Below, one piece after another: positions 25,597 through 38,880 of a DNA stretch of 64,000 bases. Made by a program: the position numbers and the translations under genes. This stretch comes from Synchiropus splendidus. Taxonomy: Eukaryota; Chordata; Actinopteri; Syngnathiformes; Callionymidae. How positions within the stretch are numbered: position 1 is the first letter of the stretch; each line of letters opens with the position of its first letter. The stretch is from NCBI RefSeq assembly GCF_027744825.2, contig NC_071335.1, forward strand, positions 15,442,501 through 15,506,500, in the 5' to 3' direction. Under the pieces are notes generated by a model. It was given only the letters and a program-made list of their open reading frames with translations, did no database searches and was not told where the DNA came from.

Positions 25597-28500
25597 CCGT
25601 GTGGGAATAGGGGAGACCCTACTGTGGGAGGAAACCAGAGAGAACTGAAGGGACTGAGGTTGCCCCAAGGCTGGATGGGAACCTTCAACCTTCTTGCTGT
25701 GAGGCGGAAGTCCTAGTCTTACCGTGCGCCCAGAATTTTATTCACTTTTAGTGAAATTGAATTATATATATTATATAAATTATATAAATAAATAAATACA
25801 AATATTATATAAATTAAATAAATGATATTTTTGGTTATATGTTTAATGATCAAGCATTAGCATCTCTACATCTGACATGTTTTCTCATGTTTCTTTTTAT
25901 ATACTGTATTTGAAAAGATTGACATTATGTTTTTCCCATCATTTTATTATTTTATTTGTTATCTTTTCAGACAATGACACACACAGGCGTGAAGCCTGGA
26001 TAACCGACGCTGTGAAAATGATTTGGTATAAAAGGTTTACCAACCTAGCTTGTGCTTCTACAGTACAACAGTTTCTCCAGAATGTACGACAGCAAGACCA
26101 AGTCGTGCCTGGGAAGCTCCTTGACCTTTACCGTGCAACTTGGGGAAATTCCGTCGGGGTTTGTTGATGTTTGGCTATTGTGACACCACTCAAACCCTTT
26201 GCAGCGGTGTTCGCTCCTTCAGTAGATAAACGCGTGGTCATTAGCCCAGCATATTTCTGAGCTACCATTTTCACCATCTGCTCTCCTCCTCAGCCTCAGA
26301 CGGGAGAGTCTCAGTGGACAGTTGAACAACTCCCTCGCTGCTGACTTCAAACACGGCTCATGGAGACCTTAGACCGTCACTCCATCATTGGCACCTTTCA
26401 AGATGGACAGGAGGTGCCGTCCGGAGCGTATCTGGGAGCGTCTACTTTAAATGTCGGCACCTATCAGCATTTCTATCCATCAAACCAGGACTGGCTGGGG
26501 TCACTTTACACACGACCCATCAATCAATACCAGCGTCTGCCTCGCTGGTAACTCCAGACTTCGGTCATCGATTAAAAGATTCTCAGCGGCTGATGTGCCA
26601 CTGCTCATTTGGTCGCTAAATACTGACAAAAGGTCAATTGAAGGTCCTCTGCTTTTAATTGTTTCACTTAAAAACTGAATAAATCAGAGCTCTGCACTGG
26701 AATGTCAAGCAGCTGTGGGCTCAGGCCTTCGCATCCATCTGGCAAGCATCAGGACATTTAAAGGGCAGTGAAACGTCTCATCATGGTGCGTTTTGCTTTG
26801 CAGATATGATGGAGGAGGAGAGCGGGGAGGAGAGCGAGCTGTCCTGTTTTCACAGATAGCTCGTAAAGCTGTGACGCTGACAGCTGAGCGGCAATAACAA
26901 CAGATAAAAGGTTGGCCATTAAAAAGCCTGCCGCAGACAGAGATGGATCGGGAGGCAGCAGAATTCGGTCTCTGATATTTCCATCCTGGGACGGTGCCGC
27001 ACAGTGGTGCATCACTTCACTGGTTTGTGGTGCAAGTTTCAGTCATCTAAGCAAGCAAGGCCTGCAGCGCACACTTGGTGCCCATCGACTTGAACATCTG
27101 TGATGCCTTCAAAAAAGTCTTTATTGACATTGTGTGGATGTGTTTTTGTTTCAGTGCAGCGGTAGTCATCCAATACTGAGCTAAAAATGGAGCATGGCTT
27201 GGATATATCAATGGAAAGCTTGTCTTCTGAGGACTGTGGATGGATGCAGTGGATGTCTGGAGACATGAGCGGAGGAAGCAGAGGGAGTGAAATGATGAGC
27301 GCAATGAACGCTGGATGTTTTGACCAACAGTCAGTGAACAGTTGACATATGATGTGCACTGCACTGATGAAAGCTTCTGTCTTTCTGTTTTTGTAGAGCT
27401 CTGCTGCGTCACTACTACTTCTCCAGATGAAAAAACACTTGGGTCCAATAACAGTAAATTGAATTGAGCCCACGCATCCTAAAATATATATTTTGTTTTG
27501 AGTCAAAATGTGCGCAAAAAACTGGCAAAGACGTTGAACAGACCACAGAACCGGATTTCTGGAGGAAGTAATGGTGGCGTTTTTTGGGAAAGCGAAACTG
27601 CTGCCTCCTTCCACATTGTTCCAGAGCACTCGCTGCCCAGAGTGGGAGCATTAAGAGTGAGTCATTGATATTGACTTGCCAGGGTCAGGACTTTAGAAGT
27701 CCCAGCACGCTCAGGAGTTGGTCCTGGGCGAGTCTCAGCTTTGGCCTCCGTCCAGGTCGGACTCTGATGAAGGCTTCACCGCCGGACGACATGCCTTTCA
27801 CTTACATGAGAATTCTCTAAAACCAACCGATATGTTCTCAGACAAGCCTCCCATTACAGCTCGCCAGCAATTTGCATCACAAAGCCGACGTCCAGTCTGA
27901 CACAGGGAATTGCATGGTAAACTGTACACAGCAGTGGTGCTATCAAAGATGGCATGAGAACCACTTCCACGGCCGTAACATGAACTGGAAGATTGGGCTG
28001 ATGGTTCTGTCAATCTGACACTGCCCCCTGCATCAGCTTGCAACCATGATGGGAGTCGTTCATGGCAGCAGATGATGTCATGAAAGCTGTCGTTTTCTAT
28101 CACACCGCCGGCGTTTCTGCGTGGCAGTGTTTATGTAACCGTCCCTCGCAGATTGGTATCTCATTTTTAACAGCAATGAACTTTCATAAGTGAACAGTGA
28201 TGAAAAATAACTTGCTGGTGGGAACAGTTTGCAGCTTTCGATTTTCATCTTGATTATCAGCCGTTTTATTTCCCACCGATTCTCTGCGTTGACTGGGAAC
28301 AGATGCAGGGTTTTTGGGTGGGCCTCATATTTGGCTGGTTTTACAAAATAAAAGTGCAAATTGGTCCCAAATGTTGCTTTTTCAGCCGTCTTACTTGCTT
28401 ACAGCTTTCCACAGCTAATGCCTTCCTTGCTACAGAGAGCTTTGACTGGAGGTGTGGAGTGAAAGGAGTGAAAATAGAATCTTACCAACTCGGCCAAGTT

Positions 28501-31430
28501 ATCATCTGCATGATCCTCAGACGTAAATTAAGTCATTTTTCATTATTCAATTTTCATTATTTTAACATAAAAAATGCAGCTAGAACTATAGGAGATCAAT
28601 AGAACTAAAAAATGAATAAATAAAAATTACACATACAGCCCATTGATACATTGGGTCACAATATTGAGAAACTAAAATAACAACAGAGGCAGCACTTGAG
28701 AACACTCAGTCACACTCAAAAATAAATGTCAAATATTGCAAATAAAGCTGTCCATAAATAAACAGGGAAACATGAGAAAGGGCAATTCATTCAGCAAAAA
28801 AATCTTCAGGGAAAATTTTACATAAAAACTTTACACACAACGTGTTGCAGCATGAGAAATATTCATCTGAATAATGGATGTATTTTTGTTTTATATATCC
28901 ATTAAAACAATGATTTTCAAATAAGTACGTAGAGAAATAAGTACAGAAAACATAGTTTCACACTGACCTAATGCAGGACTGATGAAGGGCCCCGTGTGGC
29001 CCCTGGGAGTCACATTGGCTCCTGACTAAGGTGGAGTGATAGAGCTGGATGTTTAACTTTTACAGCTGTTTCGAACAGACAGAGAAAAATGTGGTGATGT
29101 TGTAAGTCCAAGATTCTGAGCACAAAAAAAAAACACTGAAACATAGCATACATTTGTTTTTCGACCAAAAAATGTGTGTGATTTATCACGGACATTAAGA
29201 CGCATTGAAGCGATTAAATACTGATGAGCTCTTGCGAAAGTCTGAAGCTGGTTTTGGTCCAAAATGGCAGCCGAGGAACTGATTCTGGAAGCTAGCTACG
29301 AGCTTTACTTTGACTTTATCCATGTTTCTTGTCAGTGCACTGACACAGAAGAACCATATGCAATCTTCCATGACCCTCACTAATGTGCACTCACTTGAAC
29401 TTCAGTTCTTTGGGATGAATATCGGCAGTTTGGTTTCACTGTCAATCAAATGAAACAAGAGTTTTCAACCCGACAAACTAAGCAATGCCAAGCTCTGCAC
29501 TTTTATTTTATAGGACTGGGACTCTGGGATGGACGCTGCTTCCCACTTTCAATGAGAAGCCCTTGGTTTTTCAAGTTTCCAAGAAGAGAGCAGGAAAGAT
29601 CAGGTGTAACCCCAAGACAAAACCTCCATGCCAAACGTCGGGAACGCAGGAAATATTAGCCCCGCACCTTGGCTAATGTCCCTCCACACACCTCCTCACA
29701 GGTCCACTCTTATACGACCAGAAACTGAATTCAGCTTTTCAGGGTCGCTTCATCACGGCCTCTTAAGAGCTTGCTTTACCTCCAGAGTCCAAAAGAGGTC
29801 TTCACTCAATGTAATGAACATTATTTTAACTCATATTTATAACTGAAATGTCAATTATTTATCATTAAAATTTGGTTTCTTTCCCAAACTGGTTGAGCTT
29901 CAATGAGTCCGTGTCATTGTTGGGTCTCAGGTGACGCACAATCGCACTCTCTCACTGGCAACTGTTTGAGCTAAAAGACACCTCTCGTCCCAAATGGACA
30001 TTCATGGAGAGACTCCGCCCACCCAGTTTGTCTACAGTCCGCCTGTCAGCTCCTCCAATTAGGAGTTTGACGAGCGTCTCCTCGTGTGACCCCCTGCCCT
30101 CGTCACATCCTCAAGAAGAGAAGCTCTTTCTTCGGAACGCACACTCTCACACACTTCACTGCCACCAAAGGGCAACAACTCTCTCAGCCGCCATCTTTTT
30201 TTTTTAACCAAACATGTACAATAAACACATGTCCGCCCTCATACGGGAGCGAAACCATGGCGACCGGGTCAAACACAAACCGTGCGCTTACAGATATTTA
30301 AAAAGACAAGATGGCCTCTGCTAGCTTGTGGAGCCGAAACAAGGCGCGCTGAGGAGGGGCGGCCATTTTGCTTTTTGTGTGGAAAAGCATCCATTGAGCA
30401 GCGCTTGGTGTCATGCCAGGGTCTCCCTCGCACAGGCGGCCCAAAGTAAACTGGATTAATCAGGGAGAGGCCTTTCTGCAGCTAGTGACAAGCTGGGAGA
30501 GCCAGAACTTCAAACAGATGTGGGAGGTTTTTTTTTTCTTTTTTTACCTAAAAACCAGACGCTCATTCAAATGGAAATCTCCTTTTCATCACGTTGTGCT
30601 GGCGTCCAGCTTTCTGACCGTATGTGCTGTACATGAGAATGGGAGATTAGAATGAGAGCGACTCAATGAGGAGCTCTTGGTTTTTAGAGAAAGGACTCCT
30701 TCAACTTTTCTCTTTTGTCTCCCTACTTCTGCCTCCCATTACAGAAAAGCGTTATTAAAGAGGGAAACGATGTCGAGACGCAGCCGCTTGGAGAGGACAG
30801 TGGAAGGGACGCTAACCTTGTTGCCACGCGATTGACGTCTTCATTCTTAGCACCGCATCGGTAACCAGACTAATGTTGGTTATGAATCCCTCCTGGCTGG
30901 GCTCGGAGCGAATGTGGGGCCTTTCTTTGTGGAGTATTTATGGGTTGCATGGCTCTCCTTCAGCACACAGAGGTTCATTGATGGCTGCTAAATGGATTGG
31001 GGAGTTGTCCAAGGGATCCCATGCCGCAGGCCTGAAGTTCCAGGTATAGAACTCAGAAGACTGTCTTAGTCTTTTGTCACAGACAGGGAAGTATGGGAGG
31101 ATGTGTCGGATGTTACCGCTGTCATCAGTAGAACTGTGGGACAATGCCACACCTTGAGAATGGGGTGTTTTTAAGGCCCTGCCGACAGAGAGACACGGCC
31201 ATATCTGCACAGTTCTGTATCTAATGGGCCTAAAATCCACACCGATCCGCTGTTTTCAGTAACATTATCCAATACTTTTGGAAAGTGAACGGTCAGTTTC
31301 TCAAGTCTCTGTCATTTTGTAGTTAAAAGGGACTCGTAATAACAGCTCCACCACTTTGTCGGTTCACAATACCTCCCTTTCCATGCTCGGTCTGCCCCGT
31401 ATGAGATGGCAAGCTTCCTCTGCCTTCCTT
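25597..31430. other. Intergenic, no gene recognised
   Basis: An A+T-rich ATATAAAT stretch lies at 25745-25830. The longest open frame of the window (196 codons, minus strand, 27629-27039) falls here, but has no domain, signal or splice support. A gccccgtgtggcccctggga block at 28989 may be another hAT-like scrap. Confidence 0.5.
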
Positions 31431-31575
31431 CATGAGTCTTCTTTGTTTATTGTTAGTGCCATACAGCACCCACTACAGGCCTGGCATATACACTACAACA
31501 CATTGAAACCAGCAAGGAAAAAGATCGGATCGGAAAATCTGTGTTTCCATGTCGCCTCAGATATCTGTGGTTATA
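31431..31575 (+). repeat. Dispersed repeat, copy 1 (CCCACTACAGGCCTGGC family)
   Basis: It shares catacagcacccactacagg, cctggc and a gatcggaaaatctgtgt-like stretch with 33621-33775, in the same orientation. I do not know the family name. Confidence 0.65.
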
Positions 31576-32834
31576 CTTTCATGCCACTTTGACATCATGA
31601 GAAAGGAAATACAGAAAATTGGAACGCTCTTCAAGTCACCGCCGGCGGGGGGCAGGCCAATTTATCCAATGTGTTTCTCTTGTCATCTTAAGAAATGAAG
31701 GCTTAATAGCTATTTTACTTAAGGTTACAGTCATATTATAGTGTTGGAAAAACCTGAGACAATATAAACAATGCAATTCTAATATTATTTAAAAAAAAAG
31801 ACTGGAAAAAAACAAAATAAAATTTAAAATGAAAACAGTTGTTGTAACATGTAAATGCAAGTAGGCACAAAATTCTGCCAAAAGGTCCATAAAAGGGTCA
31901 TGAAATGAAGTGAAAATGTTCTTCTTAAATTAATTTTACTTAATTTTCACTTAACTTATGCTAAATGAAATTCATTAGCTACATATGACTACATGTGTTT
32001 ACAGATGACACCAACTTGGGACTTAGTTTTGCTTCTATGATCTTCCCTTCTCAACATGTCCCAAGTTCCCCTCCATATCTTTCAATTCACAGTGAACATA
32101 AATATTGCTTCACAGTGGATTTATATTGATTTTTTTGGCTACCCTACCTAAACACTCTGCATGTGTGATCATCTAATGTCTCTCCCTCAAGAGTAAAGAG
32201 AGACGACGCATGCTTCCTGAAATGAAATCCCTGTGTCCAGAGATGTTTGCATCATATTCCACTGTGAGGTTTCATCGTGGTCGCTGACTGCTGTGGCTGC
32301 CACGCTGCAGCTGGGTAAGTAATCCCACCACTGCAGGACCACACAGGAGAGGAACGTTCCTTCCACGGCGCGCCGGAAATACAAGTCACTATTCAATTGC
32401 AGATTATAGTGGAGGGGAAGCAAATAAAATGAATGAGGGAGTTCAGGGAGCAGGGTCTTATACTCGTCGCCCCTCTGTGTGCAGCCTTGCAGACTTGCAC
32501 CCTTGTTGTCGGCAACAACGGGGGACCCGGTGGAGCGTGATGAAAAGTGGAGAGACATGACCCTCCTTTTGGCTCCTCGGCCACAAAAGCGACAGCACGC
32601 TGCTGCATTTTGGAGCATTTAAAGGAGGCGGGCCGTGGGCGTGTTATGGTAATGGCGATCGCAGGCCCTATTCAAGGTGGTTGATATTGTTTTTGTGGTG
32701 TTCTTTATGTTGCACGAAGGGTGAAGATACACTTACAATGTTTCATTGTACTCTCATGTACTTTTGTTTTTGGATATTCCTGGTCCATTAATCATCTGTG
32801 CATCTAGTGTCACAGCAAGTCACAGCTACGCTGA

Positions 32835-32837
<3 letters not shown>
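31576..32837. other. Intergenic, no gene recognised
   Basis: It is unique DNA. The 143-codon minus-strand frame at 32618-32187 has no recognisable features. Confidence 0.5.

Positions 32838-32908
<71 letters not shown>
32838..32908. repeat. (AT)35 microsatellite
   Basis: It is an uninterrupted AT run ending 40 bp before the repeat at 32949. Confidence 0.98.
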
Positions 32909-32909
<1 letters not shown>

Positions 32910-32948
32910 GAAGTAACATGTAGCTTGAAGTAGTGATGAGAACTCAGG

Positions 32949-33355
32949 TAGGGGTGAAAGAAAATATCTATACCTCTAAAATATTATACTAGATTCGGCG
33001 ATATTGTTTCGATATCTATATTTAGTACATAGATACTTGGATATGCTGCTATATTTGTAATGTGTTTAAAACTAAGGTTGTCTTTTTGCAGAGTTCCTTT
33101 ATTGATTAAGGGAGCAATTGATTCCTCCGTTGAAATTTAACTGAAAGTCTAACTGAACTGACGTCATAACAATAAACTTGTTTTCATGCACATAATATTG
33201 TACTTCATGATCTGATTTTCAACCTTATAATGATGGTTCCTATTACAATATATTGCTAAAAGTATAGTGTCGCAATATGTCACAATGTATCGTGTCACCA
33301 CTCCTGTATCGGGCTGCGCATCGTATCGCAAGATACCTGCCGATACACAGCCCGA
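32949..33355 (+). mobile_element. TATCG-rich dispersed DNA repeat, about 407 bp
   Basis: The left part (taggggtgaaag, then gattcggcgatattgtttcg atatc) and the right end (gtatcgcaagatacctgccg, atacacagcccga) have the look of fish repeats that end TAGGGCTGTGTATCGGCAAG. The ends share TAGGGnTG as a weak inverted repeat. No protein is encoded, and I cannot assign a superfamily. Confidence 0.55.
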
Positions 33356-33620
33356 GAGCTCACGATCAACACCCCGTCCTGTTGGAACGCCACGTCAGAG
33401 AGGCAACGTTTGACTCCATTGAAACATGTCAGGTGGAAGAGTGCCATTTATCCACTTGACAATAGAAACAGTTCAGCGTATATGCTAAAAACAGTGATAA
33501 ACAAGACAAACTTACGTCTCAGGCAACTCTCTTGTCGATTTGTAATTCAGAGTGACTCGTAATATTTGATCTATCTATCTATCCATGTTTGCGTTGTTAC
33601 ACTACTATGCTAATTCAACA

Positions 33621-33775
33621 TGCATTCTTCTTCTTTGGTTGTAGAGCACTACAGCGCCCACTACAGGCCTGGCTTGTGTTCTATATTGTTCCAGGCTTTT
33701 TTGAAATCAGAAAAAGGAAGAAACTTGGATCAGAAAATTTCCGTCTCTGTGCAAGTGAAGCCAAATAGCCACTGG
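33621..33775 (+). repeat. Dispersed repeat, copy 2 (CCCACTACAGGCCTGGC family)
   Basis: The sequence actacagcgcccactacagg followed by cctggc and cttggatcagaaaatttccg aligns with 31431-31575. Confidence 0.65.
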
Positions 33776-35353
33776 ATTGTTTACACCAGTCATGTAATTG
33801 CCACCCAAATTTCCACACCTTCAGCGGAAGGTTTGCTAGAGAAGCTCGCTCACCAAATGGACTCAAGTCTTTTGTTTGTGTCCACATCTTCTTTAACTGA
33901 GCGGACTGTGACTCGAGCCCATAGAGCAAAAGCTTCTTAGTTTAACCCTCAGTCAAATGGGTGTATCACACATGAGGCTATCATTTTAAGCGAAATATTG
34001 GAATTGTTTTTAATGCACGGTGTATAGCTGGTAATATTTCACCTAGAACACCTGAACACTGCAAATTAAATATCAAGCAAAATATAAATATTGCTGCGGT
34101 CTGAGTTCAGAAGTAGCATCTGGAGTGGCAGGGTGATGGTTTCACAATTGAAAAATATTTCTTTTACATTTTCTGCACTATGGAACTTCTGATTTGGTGT
34201 GTCAAACAGGGAGTTAGTTTTTATCGAAGCTCTTCACTTCACCCTGCCATCGACTCTCAGCAGGTTTGATTCATAAATGATAAATGAATTAAAGGGTGTT
34301 CTTTCGTCACAGCAGGACGCTGCTTTCGAGTGTGTGTGTGTGTGTTGTCCCCCTTGAAGAGCCAGCTGCTGAGACTCAAAAAAAAAAAGTGCTAAGTGAT
34401 AACAGGGACCCCCCTCCTCCCAAAACACATCACACATTGACCAAAGCCCATCCCCCACTTTAGCTCTCTTAAACCTCTAAAACTGTTTATCCCGTTTACA
34501 GCGCCCTGCTGTAAAACACACACACAAATATTCAAATTGAAGCTGACATTTATTCAATCTCAAATCCCACATTAACACTCCAAGAAGTTTTACTCGACAC
34601 TTGAGATCCGGCCGCTGATACGCCGACGGCGCTTGAGAATTTTTCCACGTGTTGATGAATGAGTGTTTACCTGGCACATTTCAGGGCATCGCGGCGAGCC
34701 AGCAAGTGATTGTGAGCTTCTGTTTATCCAAGCGGAGGGAAACCTTTCATCTGATCTGACACCATAAAATAAAAAAGCCGCACCAGACTCTCGCGGCTGG
34801 ACAAACACTATAAACCCCGCACCACAAAGCAATCTCCTCTCAGGACCCTTCAACAGGAAAGTCGGGATCTGCTATCGCCGGGGAGATTACCGAAAAGATT
34901 AGCGCCTGTTTATTATGGGTTCACTTTTACATGCGGAGGCATTAAAATGGTGTTTGTGTGGGTTTGATTTAGTGTGATGACATGATGCCGGTGAAAGATT
35001 CTCACTGGAGTGGAAATAAGGTGAAGGTCTAGAACTTAAAGAAAACAGTTAAAGGTGTTTTTCTGGAAAAGTGTGAGATTGATGCTGTGTGAACTAAAAG
35101 CTGTGATTTATATTCACTTCCAAGTTGTCGGGAAAATGTCTTCAGTCAACAACCTTTGACAGTTAAAAACATGGAGTGATCACACACGTGGCTTTAAATT
35201 TATTGCTCGCCATAAATAGTTTAAAGTCATTCACCGTTCTGGCACAGGTCAACAAGGAGAAGTCATTAAAAGTCAGCATGCTGGGGGTGAATGTAGGATG
35301 TCTCATCTAAAGTCATGTTTTTCTCCCTTAATATTATTGGAGGCTAATTTTTA
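33776..35353. other. Intergenic, no gene recognised
   Basis: It is unique DNA, G+C-richer between 34.56 and 34.92 kb. No exon was recognised. Confidence 0.5.
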
Positions 35354-35431
35354 TGTGTCAAACTTAAGGCCTGTGGGCTAAATCAGGTCCACCAGGAGCC
35401 ATGTTAAGTACCAAGGAAGCTCAATAAAAAT
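35354..35431 (+). mobile_element. hAT-like (GTGTCAAACT type) left-end fragment
   Basis: The sequence tgtgtcaaacttaaggcctg followed by tgggctaaatcaggtcc has the usual hAT-A terminus. It is interrupted at 35432 by the next element. Confidence 0.55.
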
Positions 35432-36074
35432 CTACCATAAATTCCAGACTAGAGTGCGCCGGAATATTAGCCACTAAATTTCAGAAGGAAAATAGTTCTT
35501 GTTCATACATAAGCCGGACCAGTCTATAAGTCTATAAGCCGCGGGTGCAGTGGTGCTGTCTGCACCATAGAAAGGTCAGTGGCGCACCTGGCTTTTAAAA
35601 TGCATGAGGATCACTTCTAAACTAGTTTTGAAAACAGAGTCCAGTATGGAGACTGACTCATGAAACAAACTGGGCAACGTTCTGAACTTAAATCATGAAC
35701 TCCTCACATCTTTTATAAGCATTAAAGCGCTCAAAATGCGCTGTTTTCACCACATGTCCGAAGTTCCGACATGTCAGCCAGTCTTAGCTTAGCTTCTCGT
35801 CTCCACCAGGAAATTGGCTTTTGGCATTTTGGGCACTTTAGGACGCCTGTCATTTCATTGGTTTGATGTGACGTGGGTCAATATTTTGGCAGCATGACGC
35901 ACTTGCTAGTAAACAGCCATATATTAGTCGCATCATAGTATGAGCCGCAGGGTTCAGAAAAAGTAGTGGCTTATACAAGGGTTGGACAAAATAATGGAAA
36001 CACCTTAAAGCTTTTTTAGCTTTAAGGTGTTTCCATTATTTTGTCCAACCCTTGTAGTACAGAAATTACAGTAG
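35432..36074 (+). mobile_element. TATAAGCCGC-type MITE-like element, copy 1, with a nested foldback
   Basis: The left end CTACCATAAATTCCAGACTA and the complement of the right end, CTACTGTAATTTCTGTACTA plus TAAGCC, form imperfect inverted repeats. The right repeat is split by the foldback at 35976-36054. The interior (cataagccggaccag, gccgcgggtgcagtggtgct, ggagactgactcatgaaac) matches 45085-45477 in reverse orientation. No transposase is present. Confidence 0.75.
35976..36054. mobile_element. Perfect foldback mini-transposon, Tc1/mariner type, 79 bp
   Basis: Arms 35976-36012 and 36018-36054 are perfect 37-bp inverted repeats around a 5-base T spacer. TA lies on both sides (35974-35975 and 36055-36056), as expected for Tc1/mariner target duplication. 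The terminus begins CAAGGGTTGGACAAAATAAT. Confidence 0.93.
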
Positions 36075-38831
36075 TTTAATTTGAATTCAAAACCAGTTTA
36101 AAGGGCCCCAAAAACTAGATCAATAACAAAGCAAGTCGATATTGTGACTCACAAAGATTAATGTTCAAGCTCAGCCCAAGGCAAATGATGAAGGTAACAG
36201 GGAACTGAATGAAAGATGGGAACGTAATTTACTTTACTTTTACTTTACTTTCATTCTTCATTTTTGGAGATCTGAAGATTCACTGATCACTTTTATAATC
36301 TGTCAATTCCAAATCTACTACTGAAATTATTGATGGAACCAGAAAAGCAAAATTAAGATGAAATTATATTTTATTATATATTATACACATTTTATTACAA
36401 TTTAATTAATATACTATTATTATTTAAGTGAGTAAGTTTATAAATTTTGTGTCATAGTGACTGCTTTTGGAATTATACAAGCTATTTTTATCCCATATTT
36501 TTACCCTGATATTTTCTTGCAACAGAAGTCAGATCGCAGAAATGAAGCGTCCAATATACTGAAACACTGCCTTGTTGCTGGGGATATTTACTTTCCTATT
36601 TAAAACCCCGTAATGAAGATGACCTTGTTGAATGAGAATGTTCACCAAATGCATGTTGACTTCTTGGTTAAATTTAGATTTAAAAGGCAGACGCCGATGA
36701 TTGATCAACCACAAACAGGAAACGGAGGGAGATAAGTGAAAGCAAGAGTCATTCATTTCCAAAATAAAACAGTAATGGTTAGCTGCACACACTGGACTGG
36801 CTTCAACTACAAACACAAAGTGAAATATAAAAGCTGGATAACCACGGGGCCTTTTCTCTTTTTATTGGCGGCTGATGAGGAACGGTTAAAAAAAAGTTTG
36901 TGTTTCATGCAGTTAATTCGGACGTGTGGTTTTCCAGTTGTTTGTGGGTCGAACAGGTTTGTGTCAGGATCGCTGAAGGCATCGCTTCACTCTGCAAGTG
37001 GTCCGAAGGTGTGAAGCTCAAGAACAAACAGTCACAGCCTGACTGTGTCTTTCATGTTTCTCACTGAACTATCGTCTTCCAGGAATGTTTGTTAAAGAGT
37101 CTCTCTGCTGCAAAGTGGATGCTCCGTTTTCATCTCGTGGTTCCTGTTTTCGACGGAAACAAATGCAGTGAAACCCTCAAATACATCCGAGTCCACATCC
37201 TTCTGGGCCTTGTTTAGTCGGGGTTCAGCTTATGGGGAGGCAAATAACATTTATGGTGAATGAGAAAAAAAAGTTTTACAGCGTCTTAAAAGCTCCGGCT
37301 GATTGCTTAATTGTAGTGGGCGGCGACGCTACACGTGTGGATCTGAGCAAAACCATCCACCACGCACCAAACGCTGCTCTCCCTCACGTCCTTCATCAAG
37401 GGAGCCATTTGGGCGCGCTCGTCTATCAGGACGGGTCCAGAACAAAGAGCCTGTAACTCTATACAGGTACATGAAACGCCGACCTCTGACCCCACGTGTG
37501 ATACGAGCGGCGGTGTTGTCCCTCAGGTCGCCGGCAAACGTGGCGCACACATTCCCAGCCAGCGGCTCCGCGTCTGTGCTGTGTTGCCGCCGCAGCCCGC
37601 CGAGTGTTCCTGACGTTTGCTTGTATGTTTGGACGGGAAACAAGCGCAGAGTGATGAGAAGACGGACAAGGCTCCAGGTACTTAGGGGGGTTTATTTGGG
37701 TTCACTTGTAAATGTTGGTGAACGTATGGAGCATAACACACTGCCAAATCTCTCAGCACATAAATGGAAAGGAAGGCAATTAAAGGTGTGGGGGGCACAG
37801 AACCCGCCCCCACCCCCGACACCACACCATGTGTCCTACCCAAAACCCCACCGACCACATCTGTGTGCTCCCCAAATCTGAAGTCAAAAACAAGTATTTT
37901 GGTATTGAGATTAGTCATGACTGCTGTGGTGACATGAATGCATATTCAGCAGGTTTATTATTGTGACATCAGTCCTTGTTGTTCATGTTGTCACCATTTA
38001 CTTTTGCATCTGTATCCAGGCCACAGTGTCCGAACACGAGGGGCTCTGAGGTAACCACAGCGCCTTTCGCTTTCAACAGATTAGGGATGTTCAGACGCAG
38101 CATGGACTTCAGACCGCAGATTCAAAATGAAGATAAACGCTTTGACAGTTGCGTTTTCAAATGACCTACAGTGTCAAACGTCTTCTGACCCAAAATGTGC
38201 TCTTGTCGTGGGAACCTAAATGAAAACCTATAATCTAACATTAGTCTGATGTAGGGATTATGGACTATGAAATGTCTTCAAGTTCCTAAGTAAAACTTCC
38301 CCCAAACCAGGGACGTCATCAAGAAGGGAACTGTGTCTTGTCTCAAATGTAGACCCATTGCCATGTAGGGGTCTTGTTTTCAAGTGAGGGGAAAACAGGG
38401 TCTAAAATTTTCAGAAATGGATGAGAGGAATCTCAAATACAAACTAGTACCTTTGCCATGCAGTTTGCGTATCCTAACACATTCTTACTCTGAAAGCGTC
38501 ACAAACGTAGGCAAGAGGATTGGAGTCAGGTAGGTCTCATTGTCATTACAGATGTGATGTTACTTGGTATATATAGCGTACTTAATGTGGCCACAAACCT
38601 CACTCACAGCGCACCGACAACTTACCTAACCTCGACCTTGTCATTCCTTCACGTGACACGCTGGCCATGGCTTCAAGCTACGCTGTGGAAAACCTAATGC
38701 ATCAACACGTGCCTTTGGTGTCAACATAGAACTTCACTTTCCCAATGTCAATATACTGTATTACGCCATAGGAGTGACAATGTATTGGGGGAATAGCTTG
38801 ATTATGTGTCAGAGAAACTGATGCGGGTGGT
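36075..38831. other. Intergenic, no gene recognised
   Basis: A G+C-rich part at 37.3-37.9 kb opens a 192-codon frame with skewed Arg/Pro composition. No domain is seen and I treat it as chance. Confidence 0.5.
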
Positions 38832-38880
38832 TGAGATAAGATAAGATAGACGTTATTGATCTCACAAAAGAGAAATTCAC
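38832..38880 (-). repeat. LINE/SINE 3' tail fragment with (GATAA)n
   Basis: The sequence gagataagataagatagacg then ttattgatctcacaaaagag and aaattc is the reverse complement of the GAATTT...GATCAATAA tail with its terminal ATCTT repeats. Confidence 0.65.

Noticed and set aside
27039..27629. 196-codon minus-strand open frame, the longest in the window
   Set aside because: It has no domain, no signal peptide or membrane pattern, and no convincing splice or promoter context. Overlapping frames are open too, so it is consistent with chance.
37303..37881. 192-codon open frame in a G+C-rich stretch
   Set aside because: Arg/Pro/Ser-rich composition and open frames on both strands reflect base composition. 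No motif was recognised.
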